From contig CM055317.2 of NCBI GenBank assembly GCA_029255685.2, forward strand, positions 74,823,460 to 74,887,459: a DNA stretch of 64,000 bases, written 5' to 3'. The stretch is from Silene conica. Lineage: Eukaryota > Streptophyta > Magnoliopsida > Caryophyllales > Caryophyllaceae. The notes under the pieces were generated by a model. That model made no database searches, was not told the origin of the DNA, and worked only from the letters and a program-made list of their open reading frames with translations. The translations under genes were made by a program, and so were the position numbers. Position 1 is the stretch's first letter. The number at the start of each line of letters is the position of its first letter. Of the stretch, positions 1-11,700 are shown piece after piece.

Positions 1-812
1 AAGAAACAACAATAAGATGAACAACAAGATTAAATTAAAAGGGAAAGATTAATTGTAGCAAACTTACAACTTAATTGGAATTAAGAACAAAAGATGAAAA
101 CTTGAATAAAATCTCTTTCTAACTATGGAGTTTTCTCTAATTGGGGCTGCTTGACCTAATTTTGGAGTTTAGGTCTCCTTAAATAAGTTCTAATTACAAG
201 ATTAGGAGCAAAGCCCGTAATAAAAATCGCGGAAACACAGTGGGTCGGTCGGTCGACCTACTTTTTGGGTAGGTCGACCTCCTAATGACCTAATAACTTA
301 AATGGGTTTTGCGGAAAATTCTGGGTCTGTGCTGTGGTCGGTCGACCTACTTTGTTGGTCGGTCGACCTGATTGTCGGGACTGCAGCGCGCGTCGATCTT
401 AAAACAGCTGCCATTTCTTCGTTACTCATCGTAATCAAGCGATTCTTGCGGAGTTGGAAAGCTAAGAGGATAAGCTTTCACCTCCAACTGGAATCACTCC
501 ATTATCATCTCTAGAACTCGAGATATAGCCATTTGAAACAGGCTGCAACATCGAAGATCGATTCTTTGCTTGTAAAAGTTATCTTTAGGCCTTGAAATGT
601 GCGCTAAGCTTCGTTCCTTCTTATCCTTAGTCATGAAAAGTCCCGAGGGCATAAATTTGGTATAAAATCGTCCATTTTCCGCATAAATCTGCAAAAGAGC
701 ATAAAAATACGAAAGTAGACAATTGTTGGGAAATAAATGCTAAAACATAGTAAATGAGCGACAAAATGCGTGTAAAAATAGATGTAAAACATCATAAAAT
801 AGGCACGCATCA
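1..812 (-). mobile_element. LTR fragment of a Ty3-type element related to the one at 53631-61763
   Basis: This is the terminal part of a long terminal repeat. Bases of roughly 680-812 match the last 130 bases of the LTRs ending at 55183 and 61763, including the CA terminus at 811-812. The rest is a diverged relative with the same order of landmarks, including pairs of GGTCGGTCGACC-like palindromes near 243-285 and 335-370. By analogy with the complete element, the parent lay on the minus strand. The LTR abuts Harbinger transposase sequence at 813, so it was inserted into that transposase; the bases after it (ACGGT) are the likely target duplication. The remainder lies outside the window, so solo LTR and full element cannot be told apart. 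No coding sequence is credible here. Confidence 0.75.
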
Positions 813-1403
813 ACGGTCTCCTTCAGAAAGGAGACGATGAATGTCTGCGGCTGTTGGTCTTCTTAAGTATTCACCAGAGAATTGAGAAATAATACCTTCG
901 ACAAAGTAAGTAAGACATTCTCTTGCTGTTGTAGGACCTAACTTAAGATACTCGTCAACTTGATCGGCGGAGGTGCCGTAAGCTAACATCCTAATTGTCG
1001 CGGTGCATTTTTGGATAGATGAAGCACCTAGTTCACCGGATCCACTTGGTTTCTGTTGGAAGTAGGTGTCATTTGCACTTAAGACATTGACAATACGCAT
1101 GAAAAAATCGCGTCGCATGCGAAACCTCCGTCTAAACATGCGTTCATTATAAAGTGGTTGACTATGAAAGTAGTCCATAATCAATCGAGTGTGTGTTGTA
1201 TGACGGTCTCTCGGTATAAACATCCTTTTCTTTTTACGTGATGAGCCTTCAGACATATTTTCTTGAGTAGTTCTTACGATATCTGATAGAATGACTTGTT
1301 CCATCACTTGCATACTCCGACTTTCCTCGAGATAATCGTATAACATGTAATCATAAAGGTCTTCTTTTGAATTAGAGGAACCCGAATCATAATTTACATT
1401 CAT
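813..1403 (-). pseudogene. PIF/Harbinger transposase, N-terminal fragment (copy 1)
   Basis: This encodes the first ~197 residues of a Harbinger-type (HARBI1/ALP1-like) transposase. Its ATG complement is at 1401-1403. It is nearly identical to the longer transposase on the minus strand ending at 24018, but is cut at 812/813 by the LTR insertion, so all three catalytic residues are missing. A basic patch (SSRKKKR) follows the acidic N-terminus. Unlike copy 2, its N-terminal frame is intact. Variants seen by eye are shared with copy 2 and differ from the third copy at 29624-30307. It cannot encode an active enzyme. Confidence 0.9.
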
Positions 1404-2182
1404 TTTGTGGCAGACTTTGTGATACAGTAATAGGTAGATTTGAGAAAGACGAATAGAATGATATTTTTTGTGAAAAATATGAGCTTCTTTAATATGACAA
1501 ATTTTATAGAGTTAGTATTTATTGTTGTTAGAATTACAACAACAATTCCCTACGGCCAATTCTCTACATTGCTTTTAATAAATACATTTAGTGTAGTTAG
1601 GATACATTTAATAGTAGTTAATAGCTTTTAACAATTCATACGCCCAATTCCCTACATTGCTTTTAATAAATACATTTAGTGTAGTAAAGATACATTTAAT
1701 AGTAGCTAATAACTTTTAACAATTCCTACGCTCAATTCCACCTACATTGCTTTTAATAAATACATTTAGTATAGTTAGGATACATTTAATAGTAGTTAAT
1801 AGCTTTTAACAATTCATACTACAATTCCCTACGCTCAATTCTTTACATTTATTGTTGCTAAAAATTACACGCCATCAAATTACAACTAATTTATTGTTGC
1901 CAAATAAATGTCCCTGCATAAAAATGTTGTTGCCAAATGAATGTCACTGCATAAAATTTATAGTGTAGTAAAATTTATAGAGTCAATGCTATTGCAACTA
2001 ACTTACAGAGTCAATGCTATTGCATTTATAGTGTAGTAAAATTTATAGGAAATTTACGTTATTAGTGTAGTGGGGGTCGAATTAATGATATTGTTTTCAA
2101 ATAAAAACTTAATAACTATTGAATGCTCATACAAACTCAACAATAATAAGAAAGACTACTACCTTAATTTTAAAATTCTATA
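1404..2182. repeat. Harbinger spacer with three 88-bp tandem repeats (copy 1)
   Basis: This non-coding stretch lies between the transposase start and the ORF1 tail of a Harbinger element. Because both genes are on the minus strand, it should hold the transposase promoter. Three tandem units of 88 bp begin at 1557, 1645 and 1733, each containing an 'ACATTTAGTGTAGT'-like core. Downstream are shorter duplications around 1900-2050. The same spacer recurs at 24019-24797, and in a third copy split by insertions (30308-30523, 44951-45368, 62105-62287). Confidence 0.75.
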
Positions 2183-2405
2183 CTAAAAAAATCTATTTCT
2201 AAACTCCTCCTTCAACTTCTTATACATTTCTTTTTCATCTTCATCTAGGACGGGCTTAGCCATAAGAATATTAAGAAACCGAAATTTAGCATCCTCGTCT
2301 CTTTGTATTTTTCTTTCTTCTTTTCGCTCCCTTATCAATTCAATCATTCGTTCTCCTAATGAGTCCCTTTTCTCGGCAATTTCTTTAATAGATGCGTGGA
2401 ATGTG
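2183..2405 (-). pseudogene. Harbinger ORF1 (Myb-like) C-terminal fragment (copy 1)
   Basis: This minus-strand fragment matches the last ~70 codons of the Harbinger ORF1 protein seen at 62288-62510. It is a charged, probably helical tail rich in Glu, Lys and Arg, ending with a stop complement at 2183-2185. It breaks abruptly at 2405, where unrelated sequence leading into the CACTA transposase begins. The identical breakpoint recurs at 25020, so the junction is older than the duplication. Confidence 0.85.
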
Positions 2406-2879
2406 GCAGCGAGAAGGTGGTGGTTGTAGTAGGTGGTGCAAGCTAGGGAGTGAGGTTGATAGTGGTGGCTAGGGGTGGCCCGGCTGGTGGTTTTCTAGCC
2501 TTGAAGTTGAGTGTGCGGGTGAGTAAAGACGAAGTGGCTGTCTGAGGTTAGTTAAGTTGTTGGTCGTGGGGTTTGATCCCTGGATCAAAGGGTTGTGTTA
2601 ATGCTTAAATGGTTAGTTAAGTTGTTGGTCGTGGGGTTTGATCCCTGGATCAAAGGGTAGGGAGATGTTTGTTATTTATGTTTATTTATGATATTATTAT
2701 TATTATCATTACGGTATTATTATTTGAGTATTGTTGATATTAATATCGTCCTTTTATTGTTGTTTTTAACATTAGTGATATTATTACTATTAGTATTATT
2801 ATTGCTATTAGTATTATTATCGTTAATAATTGAATTATGAATTTAATAATTGAATTATGTTGTAATTATGTAGCCGAAT
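2406..2879 (+). other. CACTA 5' leader with duplicated 48-bp repeat and ATT-rich tract
   Basis: This is sequence upstream of the tnp2-type transposase. A 48-bp unit occurs twice (2546-2593 and 2611-2658). From about 2690 to 2860 the DNA is rich in ATT/TAT triplets. No CACTA terminal sequence (CACTACTACAAA) and no sub-terminal repeats like those near 20000 are present, so the element's left end is missing here. The same leader is at 25021-25494. Confidence 0.6.
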
Positions 2880-5800
2880 ATGGCCCGTACTTGGATGATT
2901 AATGGGAAAAAGGGCGAAGTAGAATATGATGCCGGGTTAGCTGAATTTTATGACTTCGTAATAAAGAACGTGAAAGACAAATCTAGTATGGCGTGCCCTT
3001 GTGATATGTGCCGGAATATTAGGTATATGAGCTTTGGAGATGTAAGAATACATTTAAATAAGACAAATTTTAATCCAAAGTACACTTGTTGGATTTTCCA
3101 TGGAGAATCAAAAAATTTAGATGGAATAGAAAAAAATGTAGATGTCCAATTTGGGGAGATTGAGAGAGAAACATGCTTGAGTGACGATGAAGAGCCCGGT
3201 GAGTCTAATTCAGTAGAAGATTCGGGTTGTAATATGAATAATGAGGCAGGAGATGGGTGTGACGATATGTCAGATAAATCATGGGGAGATATGTTTGGAG
3301 GTGATGAGCAAGAAGGTATTGTAGATGAAACTGATGAGGATCTTGATGAAAATGATTTGGAGGATACTAGTGTTGTATTGGAGAAATTAAAAGATTCTGA
3401 AATGCCTCTTTATAGTAGTTGTAAGCACACTAAATTGGCAGCTCTTGTTAAGTTATATAATTTGAAAGCAACAAATGGGTGGAGTGACAAGAGTTTCACA
3501 GACCTCCTGAAATTATTAAAGGACATGCTCCCCGAAAATAATGTACTTCCTGATCGTACATATGAGGCAAAGAAGATACTTAGGGGAATTGGTATGAAAT
3601 ATGAAAAAATCCACGCATGTCCCAATGATTGCATATTATATCGCAAAGGATATGCTAATCTCACTAGCTGTCCAGTGTGTAAGGAATGGCGATACAAAAA
3701 GAAGGAGGGGATCCCAGCTAAAGTTTTGTGGTACTTTCCAATAATTCCTAGGTTGATACGATTATTTGCGAATAAAGATGATGCCAAATTACTCACATGG
3801 CATAGTACATCAAAAGCAAATGATGGGAAGTTAAGACACCCGGCCGATGGGAAAGACTGGAAGTTTATTGATGCAAAATATCCCGAGTTTGGCAAAGAAC
3901 CCAGAAATCTCCGCCTTGCACTCTCCACTGATGGGATGAATCCCTTTGGAAATTTGAGTAGTCAACATAGTACTTGGCCGGTGTTTTTAGCTATTTACAA
4001 TTTGCCTCCATATCTTTGCATGAAACGAAAATATTTGATATTGTCTTTATTGATTTCTGGTCCTAAAGAACCTGGTAATGATATAGATGTCTACTTAGAG
4101 CCTCTTCTCGACGATTTGAGATTATTGTGGGATGAAGGGATACGAGTGTTTGATGCCTACCAGAATAGTTATTTCAATTTGAAAGCAATGTTACTATGCA
4201 CTATTTCTGACTTTCTTGCGTATGGTAATCTATCTGGACACACTGTGCACGGGAAAAAGGCTTGCCCCTTGTGTGGAGAAGATGTCGATTCTTGTTATTT
4301 GAAGTTTTCTCGTAAGCAAGCGTACTTGGGATACCGTAGGTTCTTGGACCCTGATCATTCATATCGTAAGCTACAAAAACCATTCAATGGAAGACCTGAA
4401 CATCGATCTCCTCCTAAGATATTAACCGGTCATGAAGTATATGAAAGAGTGAAAAAAATTGAGATAACTTATGGGAAGAAGGGTTCTAAATTAGCGTCTC
4501 GGGGATATAAGAAGATGTCTCCTCTTTTTGAAAAACTTCCATATTGGCGTGACCTTTCTATAAGATATTGCTTAGATGTTATGCATATTGAGAAAAATGT
4601 GTGTGACAATATAATCAACACTTTTCTGAATGTTCCGAATAAGTCAAAAGACAACACATCAGCTAGGATGGACATGGTGGATATGAAAATCAGACCTGAG
4701 TTGGCACCAGAAAAGAAAGGAACACGATATTATTTGCCTCCGGCTGCTCATACACTTTCAAGAAAGGAGAAAACAGAGTTTTGTGAGTGCTTAAGTAGTG
4801 TTAAAGTGTCGGAGGGATATTCTTCCAATATCAGCAGCCTAGTATCAATGACAGATATTAAGCTTGTTGGTTTAAAGTCTCATGATTGTCATACTTTGAT
4901 GCAACAACTACTACCAGTGGCTATACGTTCGATTTTACCTAAAAAAGTTCGATTCGCCATAAGTAGGCCAGGTTTTGCTTTTTCTTCAATGCCATATGCA
5001 ATAAAGTGTTAGATCCCAAGGAGTTGGAGTCTTTGCAAAAACTAATTGTCACTTCTCTTTGTCAATTGGAAATGTACTTTCCTCCTTCATTTTTCACAAT
5101 AATGGTGCATTTAACTGTATACTTGGTTAGAGAAATCAAATACCTTGGTCCAGTTTATCTAAGGTATCAATATCCTTTTGAGAGATTGATGAAAGTGTAT
5201 AAGGATTATACATCTAATAGATATCGTCCTGAAGGGTCTATTGCTAAGCGTGCAATCACGGATGAAGCACTTTTTTATTGCTATGCACACTTGTCAGATT
5301 CTGAGCTACGTGGGATTCCTAAGAATAGGCACAGTGAGTGGATGATGGGCAAAGGTCTTAGGGGTCATGTTCGTCTAGATATGGCAACTGAGAAATGGCA
5401 TATAGCACATACATATGTTCTTCATAACGAGGATGAGGTACAGCCGTACATTGAGGAACACAAGGCATTGTTGAAGGCGAAGCATCGAAATAAATCAGAG
5501 ATGTGGATCGCAAGTGAGCACAATAAGACTTTTAGAGTTTGGTTCAAGGGTCGAGTTATAGAAGACTTGCAACAATATCCTGAGTATATTTCTTCTAGAT
5601 TACAGAGGCTTTGTTTTGGGCCTAAGACTTTTGCATCGTCTTATACTGGTTATGCCGTTAATGGATCCACCTTTTACACTCGTGGACAAGATGACATGAG
5701 CACGATGCAAAATAGTGGTGTTAGTGTAGAGGCAGAAGGCATGCATTTTGCTAGTTCGAAAGATAAGAAACCAGTTTTAAGTCAAATGCATTATTATGGA

Positions 5801-6223
5801 TTCATTGAAGAGATTTGGGAGTTAGATTACACAGATTTTCTAATACCTATATTTGGATGCAAGTGGATTGAAACTACTAGTGGAGTTCGCAAGGATGAAC
5901 TAGGATTCACCTTAGTAAATCTTAATAAATTTGGTCATAAGGAGGATCCTTTTATTATAGGGACACAAGCGAAACAAGTATTTTATGTCACCGATCCATC
6001 GGATAAAAAGTGGTCAGTTGTGTTATCTGTAAGAAGTAAGACCACAATGGATAGTTGCGATGACGATGTGGTATTTGAGGGCTTTGATCCTCGTGTACCA
6101 CATTTAGATGATACGGATATATTCGAGCCTTCTAGTTTATATGTTCGTGATGACCATGACGAAGGGATATGGACCAATACCGAGTCTTCTTCTAAAAAAC
6201 GCCCTCGCGGTTTTGACGCATGA
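2880..6223 (+). pseudogene. CACTA (En/Spm-type) tnp2-like transposase, frameshifted (copy 1)
   Basis: This is the DDE transposase of a CACTA DNA transposon, which would cut and rejoin element ends in the nucleus. The N-terminus (residues ~3-75) is a transposase-associated domain with the CPCDMCRN motif. An acidic linker follows, then a tnp2 core (about 340-560) with a CPLCGED zinc-binding motif. The rest, in a second frame from 5006, carries DUF4218 (near SFFTIMVHL) and a C-terminal DUF4216-like part. The frame breaks at about 4970, where this copy has five extra bases relative to copy 2; both frames otherwise stay open. The start at 2880 is an ATG and the first conserved block follows at once. 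It is inactive unless the frameshift is bypassed. Confidence 0.9.
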
Positions 6224-6240
6224 TTAGGTACGATTTATTA

Positions 6241-6275
<35 letters not shown>

Positions 6276-6282
6276 ATTATTA

Positions 6283-6351
<69 letters not shown>

Positions 6352-6434
6352 ATGCTTTTCCTTTTTTTTACTATGGGCAGCAACGACCTGACTTCAGTCC
6401 AAGCAACGCTTCAGTCCAAGCAACGCTTCAGTCC

Positions 6435-6521
<87 letters not shown>

Positions 6522-6799
6522 CATATAGAATAATTTAGTTTTCTTGGTTGTTTATTTTTGCTTAGTGGCAGTATGAGACTTGCTGTATGTACATCATCTG
6601 CTGAAATTCTTGTAATTGGCTCTATTATTGATGTTTTAATATAATTTCTCACATTTTACCGCTTTTCATCAGAAGCATTCCTCATCTACATTTCTTATAT
6701 GCTTTCCTATCTTGCATGTTCCAGTGACTTGCTTTCCCTGTTGTGACTTGCTTTCCCTGTTGTGACTTGCTATCCCTGTTTTTTTTGTACAGTTGAACA
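6224..6799 (+). repeat. ATT microsatellites and short tandem repeats between the two CACTA genes (copy 1)
   Basis: Two long (ATT)n tracts (about 6238-6350 and 6437-6520) flank a short core with tandem 'AAGCAACGCTTCAGTCC' units. Around 6725-6780 a 19-21-bp unit ('GTGACTTGCTTTCCCTGTT') is repeated about three times. A likely splice acceptor (TTTTTTGTACAG) ends at 6792, just before the ATG of the second CACTA gene, so this may be intron or 5' UTR. Copy 2 (28834-29377) has the same parts with different triplet counts and one fewer core unit. Confidence 0.7.
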
Positions 6800-6865
6800 A
6801 TGGGCCCGCAAAAACGTAAAAGAAGTCAAAAGAACAACTCTGTTGAGGACACAAGCGGAAAGAAG
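6800..6865 (+). pseudogene. CACTA second gene (TnpA-like/Ulp1), first part of exon 1
   Basis: The ATG at 6800 opens a basic N-terminus (MGPQKRKRSQKNN). The exon is interrupted after 22 codons by copia element A and resumes at 15503 after the AGAAG target duplication. Copy 2 at 29378-29624 shows the same exon without the insertion, which proves the reading across it. See 15503-19561 for the rest of the gene. Confidence 0.85.
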
Positions 6866-7860
6866 TGTGGGGAATAAAACGCGTATTCACCCTAAAATTG
6901 CAGGATTATAATGAAAAATACAACTGTGAATATCGTCATAAGATTAAAAACATGAGAAAAGAAGTACAACCTTTAGTCCTCGCGCAAAAGGCCTAAGAAC
7001 AGGAATTAATGCAAATTCCCTCCTATAACTTGCACCCAAGACTTAGTTTGAGACGTGGCCGCGTGTGCTAGAAATCCTCTCCAATTGCCTTGCAATATAG
7101 GGAGAGCCCTTGAGGTTTTAGATGTGAGATCTGAGGTTTTGGGAGAAGAGTGCTCTCAAAACCCTAATTTTTCTTGAGAATTGTTTAAGCAGTGAAACAA
7201 GAGTAACTGACATAAGGAGAGTCCACCTCCTTATGTAGTTGTTTCGGCCGAATTGGGGATAGGGTAGGAGTGGGCTTTCCACTCTTACCTTATTCTAATT
7301 CGTGATTCGACCCATTTAGCTTTAAGTTGTTCGCGGGTTTTATTTATAAATCGTAACATGTTATCAGATATTAATACAGTCGATATATTAATAATGGTCT
7401 GACAAAATACGATATTGTATAATTACCCAAATTAATATAACTGTTTATATTAATACGCGAATACAATATTTAATTAAATATAACCGTTTATATTTAATTT
7501 ACGAATTAATCTTGTAATCCGTATTAGCTAAAATTATTTAATCCGTATTAAATAATAATTCTCAACATCTTATTGACTAATTTAATAGTCAATACCTCTG
7601 ACTAACCGTTTAGTCATATCCGGCAAAATGTGACTGTATTTTCATACCTTCACATCTCTCAAACGTGTCCTATAGGTGTGACGTATAGGGACCAGTTGAC
7701 CACCGCCATCCGTATGACAATAACGTCAAACTTATCTAGCAAGCCAACCGTTATTGATAAACGTGGATCAACTGGTAATAATACAGAAGTATGCCCTTGT
7801 GATCCTTAAAAAGATTTAATAAGTCATTGTGCTTAATTGTCAAGGACACCAGCCCCAACA
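6866..7860 (-). repeat. 3' LTR of copia element A
   Basis: This is a 995-bp direct repeat of 14503-15497. On the element strand it runs TGTTGGGG...CCCCACA. It contains a conserved inverted repeat at 7210-7236 (ACATAAGGAG/CTCCTTATGT arms) and a TATAAATAAA-like sequence (element strand) near 7337-7348 that could be the promoter TATA box. The adjoining polypurine tract, element strand AAGTGGGAGAT, is at 7861-7871. Confidence 0.95.
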
Positions 7861-8722
7861 ATCTCCCACTTGTCCGTACAAGGGTATGTTCAATGACGTT
7901 ATCACACTACATGTGGAGGACACAATCTCCAACAAACTCCCACTTGTCCGTACAAGTGTAGGTGCGATAACCGAATCTCATATCCTTTTAAAATTTCTCC
8001 CACTCAATGTAAGACAATTTGCAAATCCGCATTTGCAAAGGTCGTATCTCACAAGCGATCTGTATCAAGAGTGGTTTCCCCGACTAGAGAGTAACTTAAC
8101 TGATAAAACGAATCTGTATTCGAGCATGGCCATGCATTTCAGTTACTACTCCTCGAGTGGCCCTGAGAAATGATAAAATCCTGATAAGGGTTTGGATATT
8201 TCCCTCAACTAGAATCCTGCCGATATCGCCCAGCATGAAATAACCCAGAAAAAATCCTCTTAGCCCCTGTTACGGTGACCGTGGGAAAGAAACCAAAGTT
8301 ACCCAAAATCTGTCTTAATCTCAAGAAACAGTTGAAAGTCAAAAGACTCGACTCTAAGGAACACTATGGAGGTCCTATCCACGACCTGGCACCCAATGTT
8401 ATAAAACACTTAGGACTCCATAACGCTGTCACGGGGTGTCCTACGAGATATCCGTATAACTCGCCTTTGTGATTGGTCAGTCAGCCGCGTGACTTATGGC
8501 TCGTTGAACCCACCATCAACCAACGTCACAAAATGATTACCTGAGTTATCAGCTCAAGTGGGTAATCAAGGACCAAAACGATGTAATGTTAATCAGTTCA
8601 CTTTGTGGTGTTCAAAATTGGCGTACAATTCCACATGAAAAACAAAACATTTTATATCATAACAATAAGGTTGAATAGAGTACACGAGAAAATGAATTAT
8701 TACATGAATTCATAAAAGAGTA
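7861..8722 (-). other. 3' non-coding region of copia A with two polypurine tracts
   Basis: This lies between the gag-pol stop and the 3' LTR. Reading on the element strand, an upstream polypurine tract (AAGTGGGAGTT, complement 7935-7945) is followed by a 74-bp stretch (7861-7934) that starts TGTTGGAG and looks like a second LTR start. The functional tract (7861-7871) follows. Antisense open frames here (7829-8173, 8275-8472) have homologues in the other copies but begin mostly at non-ATG codons, and I do not call them genes. Confidence 0.75.
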
Positions 8723-11700
8723 CTACAACTTGGGAACACATCCAATTCCCATGGAATGAATGTGCCCTTCATGCTTATCACGTGGTAATGCTTTTGTGAG
8801 AGGATCAGCTATGTTGTCATCCGTAGCGATCTTTTCAATAAAAATCTCCTTTTGCTCCACGTAATCCCGGATTAGATGAGCTTTCCGTTGTACATGCCTA
8901 GCCTTGCTGCTAGACTTATGCTCCTTAGCTTGGAAGATGGCACCGCTATTGTCACAATAGACGGTGATTGGGTCATTCGAACTAGGCACTACTGATAGTC
9001 CTTGTAAGAATTGACGCATCCATATTGCTTCCTTAGCTGCTTCTGAGGCGGCATAGTACTCGGACTCAGTCGTAGAATCTGCTGTAACACTCTGTTTAGA
9101 ACTTTTCCAGCTGACAGCAGCGCCATTAAGAGTAAAGACAAATCCAGACTGAGATTTCGAGTCATCTCGATCTGTTTGGAAGCTAGCATCTGCGTAACCC
9201 GTGGCGCAGAGCGTCGAGTCGCCTCCAAAAGTCAATCCCCAATCTTTAGTCCTCCGTAGGTACTTAAGAATGTTTTTCACGGCCATCCAGTGTTGTTCAC
9301 CTGGATGAGCTTGGAATCGACTTGTCATACTCAATGCATATGCAACGTCTGGACGTGTGCATATCATGGCATACATGATCGATCCTATTGCCGAAGCATA
9401 AGGAATCCGACTCATGCGCTCTTTCTCTTCCACTGACTTAGCTTCTTGAGTCTTGCTCAAGTGAAGCCCAGGAGTCATAGGAAGGAACCCCTTCTTGGAG
9501 TTCGTCATGCTGAATCTCTCCAGAATCTTCTCTATATAAGATTCCTGACTGAGAGACAACATCCGTCGTGATCTATCCCTGTAGATACGGATGCCCAAAA
9601 TTCTTTGTGCCTCTCCCAGATCTTTCATCTGGAAATGGTTTTTCAACCATGCTTTAACCGAAGATAAGAGAGGTATGTCATTCCCAATCAAGAGTATGTC
9701 ATCGACATACAGTACTAGGAATACAATCTTACTCCCACTCGACTTGATATAGAGACATGGTTCCTCGACTGATCGAATGAACCCATTCTCTTTTATCACT
9801 TGGTCGAAGCGATGATTCCAACTCCGCGATGCTTGCTTAAGTCCATAGATGGAACGCTTAAGCTTGCAAACTTTCTTAGGATGTGCTGGATCGATAAAAC
9901 CCTCGGGTTGTACCATGTACAACTCTTCCTCCAAATAACCGTTTAAGAAGGCGGTTTTAACGTCCATTTGCCATATTTCATAGTCATGAAATGCGGCGAT
10001 CGCTAAGATAATCCGAATGGAACGTAGCATGACTACGGGTGCAAAAATCTCATCATAGTGCAAGCCTGGCACTTGAGTGAAACCTTTAGCAACTAGTCTA
10101 GCCTTATGGATATCTTGTTGTCCTTCCACGGCATGCTTTATCTTGTAAAGCCATTTGCATTGAAGGGGACGTACCTTTGCAGGTAAGTCCACAAGATCCC
10201 ACACGTTGTTCTCATACATGGAGTCCATCTCGGATTGCATGGCTTCTAGCCATAACTTTGAGTCAGAACTGGTCATGGCACCTTTATAGGTTGTGGGTTC
10301 ATTACCCTCTAGGAGTAAGACGTCATCTGTATCGTGTTCCTCGACCATACCAATGTATCTGTCCGGTGGAATAGAGACTCTTCCCGACCTCCTAGGTTCC
10401 TCAGGGATATCTACCGCAGCCTCGGGTGAAGGAACTGTTGCCTCCAATGGTTGCTCGGTAGTTGGTTCTTGAACCTCCGATAACTCGAAGGTTCTATTAC
10501 TCGACTTGTTCTCGAGAAATTCTTTCTCCAAGAACGTCGCACTAGCCGCAACAAAAACACGTTGTTCGGTAGGCGAGTAGAAGTAATGACCAAACGTTCC
10601 CTTTGGATAGCCTATAAAGTATGTCTTGACCGATCGCGGGCCGAGCTTATCCTCGTGTCTCCACTTGACATAAGCCTCGCAGCCCCAAACCCGAATAAAG
10701 GACAAGTTAGGGACTGTTCCCTTCCATAATTCGTATGGAGTCTTGTCAACAGCTTTAGACGGACTTCGGTTAAGTATTAGAGCGGCTGACAAAAGAGCAT
10801 AGCCCCACAATGAATCAGGCACAACGGTGTGACTCATCATGGATCGAACCATATCAAGTAAAGTTCGATTTCTCCGTTCGGACACACCATTTAATTGTGG
10901 TGTTCCAGGTGGAGTCAACTGTAGCACGATCCCACAGTCTTTTAGGTGTTGATCAAACTCGCGTGAAAGATACTCACCACCACGATCCGAGCGTAGTGCT
11001 TTAATCTTTCTACCCAGCTGGTTCTGTACCCGATTCTGGTATTCTTTGAACTTGTCAAAGGATTCACTTTTGTGCTTCATTAAGTAGACATAGCCATATC
11101 TACTTAAATCATCCGTGAAAGTGATGAAATACCTATAGCCATCTCGTGCGTTGATCGACATAGGGCCACATACGTCCGTATGTATGAGTCCTATTAGGTC
11201 GGCAGCGCGCATTCCAACACCTTTGAAGGAAATACGAGTCATTTTGCCGATGAGACATGATTCACACGTGCCATATGATTCGAAATCAAAGGGCGAAATA
11301 GCTCCATTCTGTATGAGCTGTTTTACGCGTTTCTCATTTATGTGTCCCATACGACAATGCCATAAGTAAGTTTGATCTTTGTCACCTACCTTTATTCTTT
11401 TATTATTCACATGTAATATCTCGGTAGTTTGATCTAAAACATAAATTCCATTCATGGAAACTGCCTTGCCATAAATCATATTGTGCAAAGAGAAAATACA
11501 GCTATTATTCTCTATTACAAATGAAAATCCAAGTTTGTCAAGTGCAGAAACTGAAATAATGTTTTTAGATAAACTAGGAACATAATAACAGTTATACAAA
11601 AATAACTCGAATCCACTTGGAAGCTGGATTACGTATGTTCCCTTCGAGAGTGCAGCCACACGTGCTCCATTCCCGACACGCAGGTCCACCTCACCCTTGA

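Noticed and set aside
1440-1631. 63-codon plus-strand frame repeated at 24055-24246
   Set aside because: It lies in the non-coding Harbinger spacer and enters the 88-bp tandem repeats; no signal of coding.
3410-3928. 172-codon antisense frame in tnp2, repeated at 26025-26543
   Set aside because: It is a shadow of the conserved tnp2 sense frame; identical in both copies because the sense strand is.
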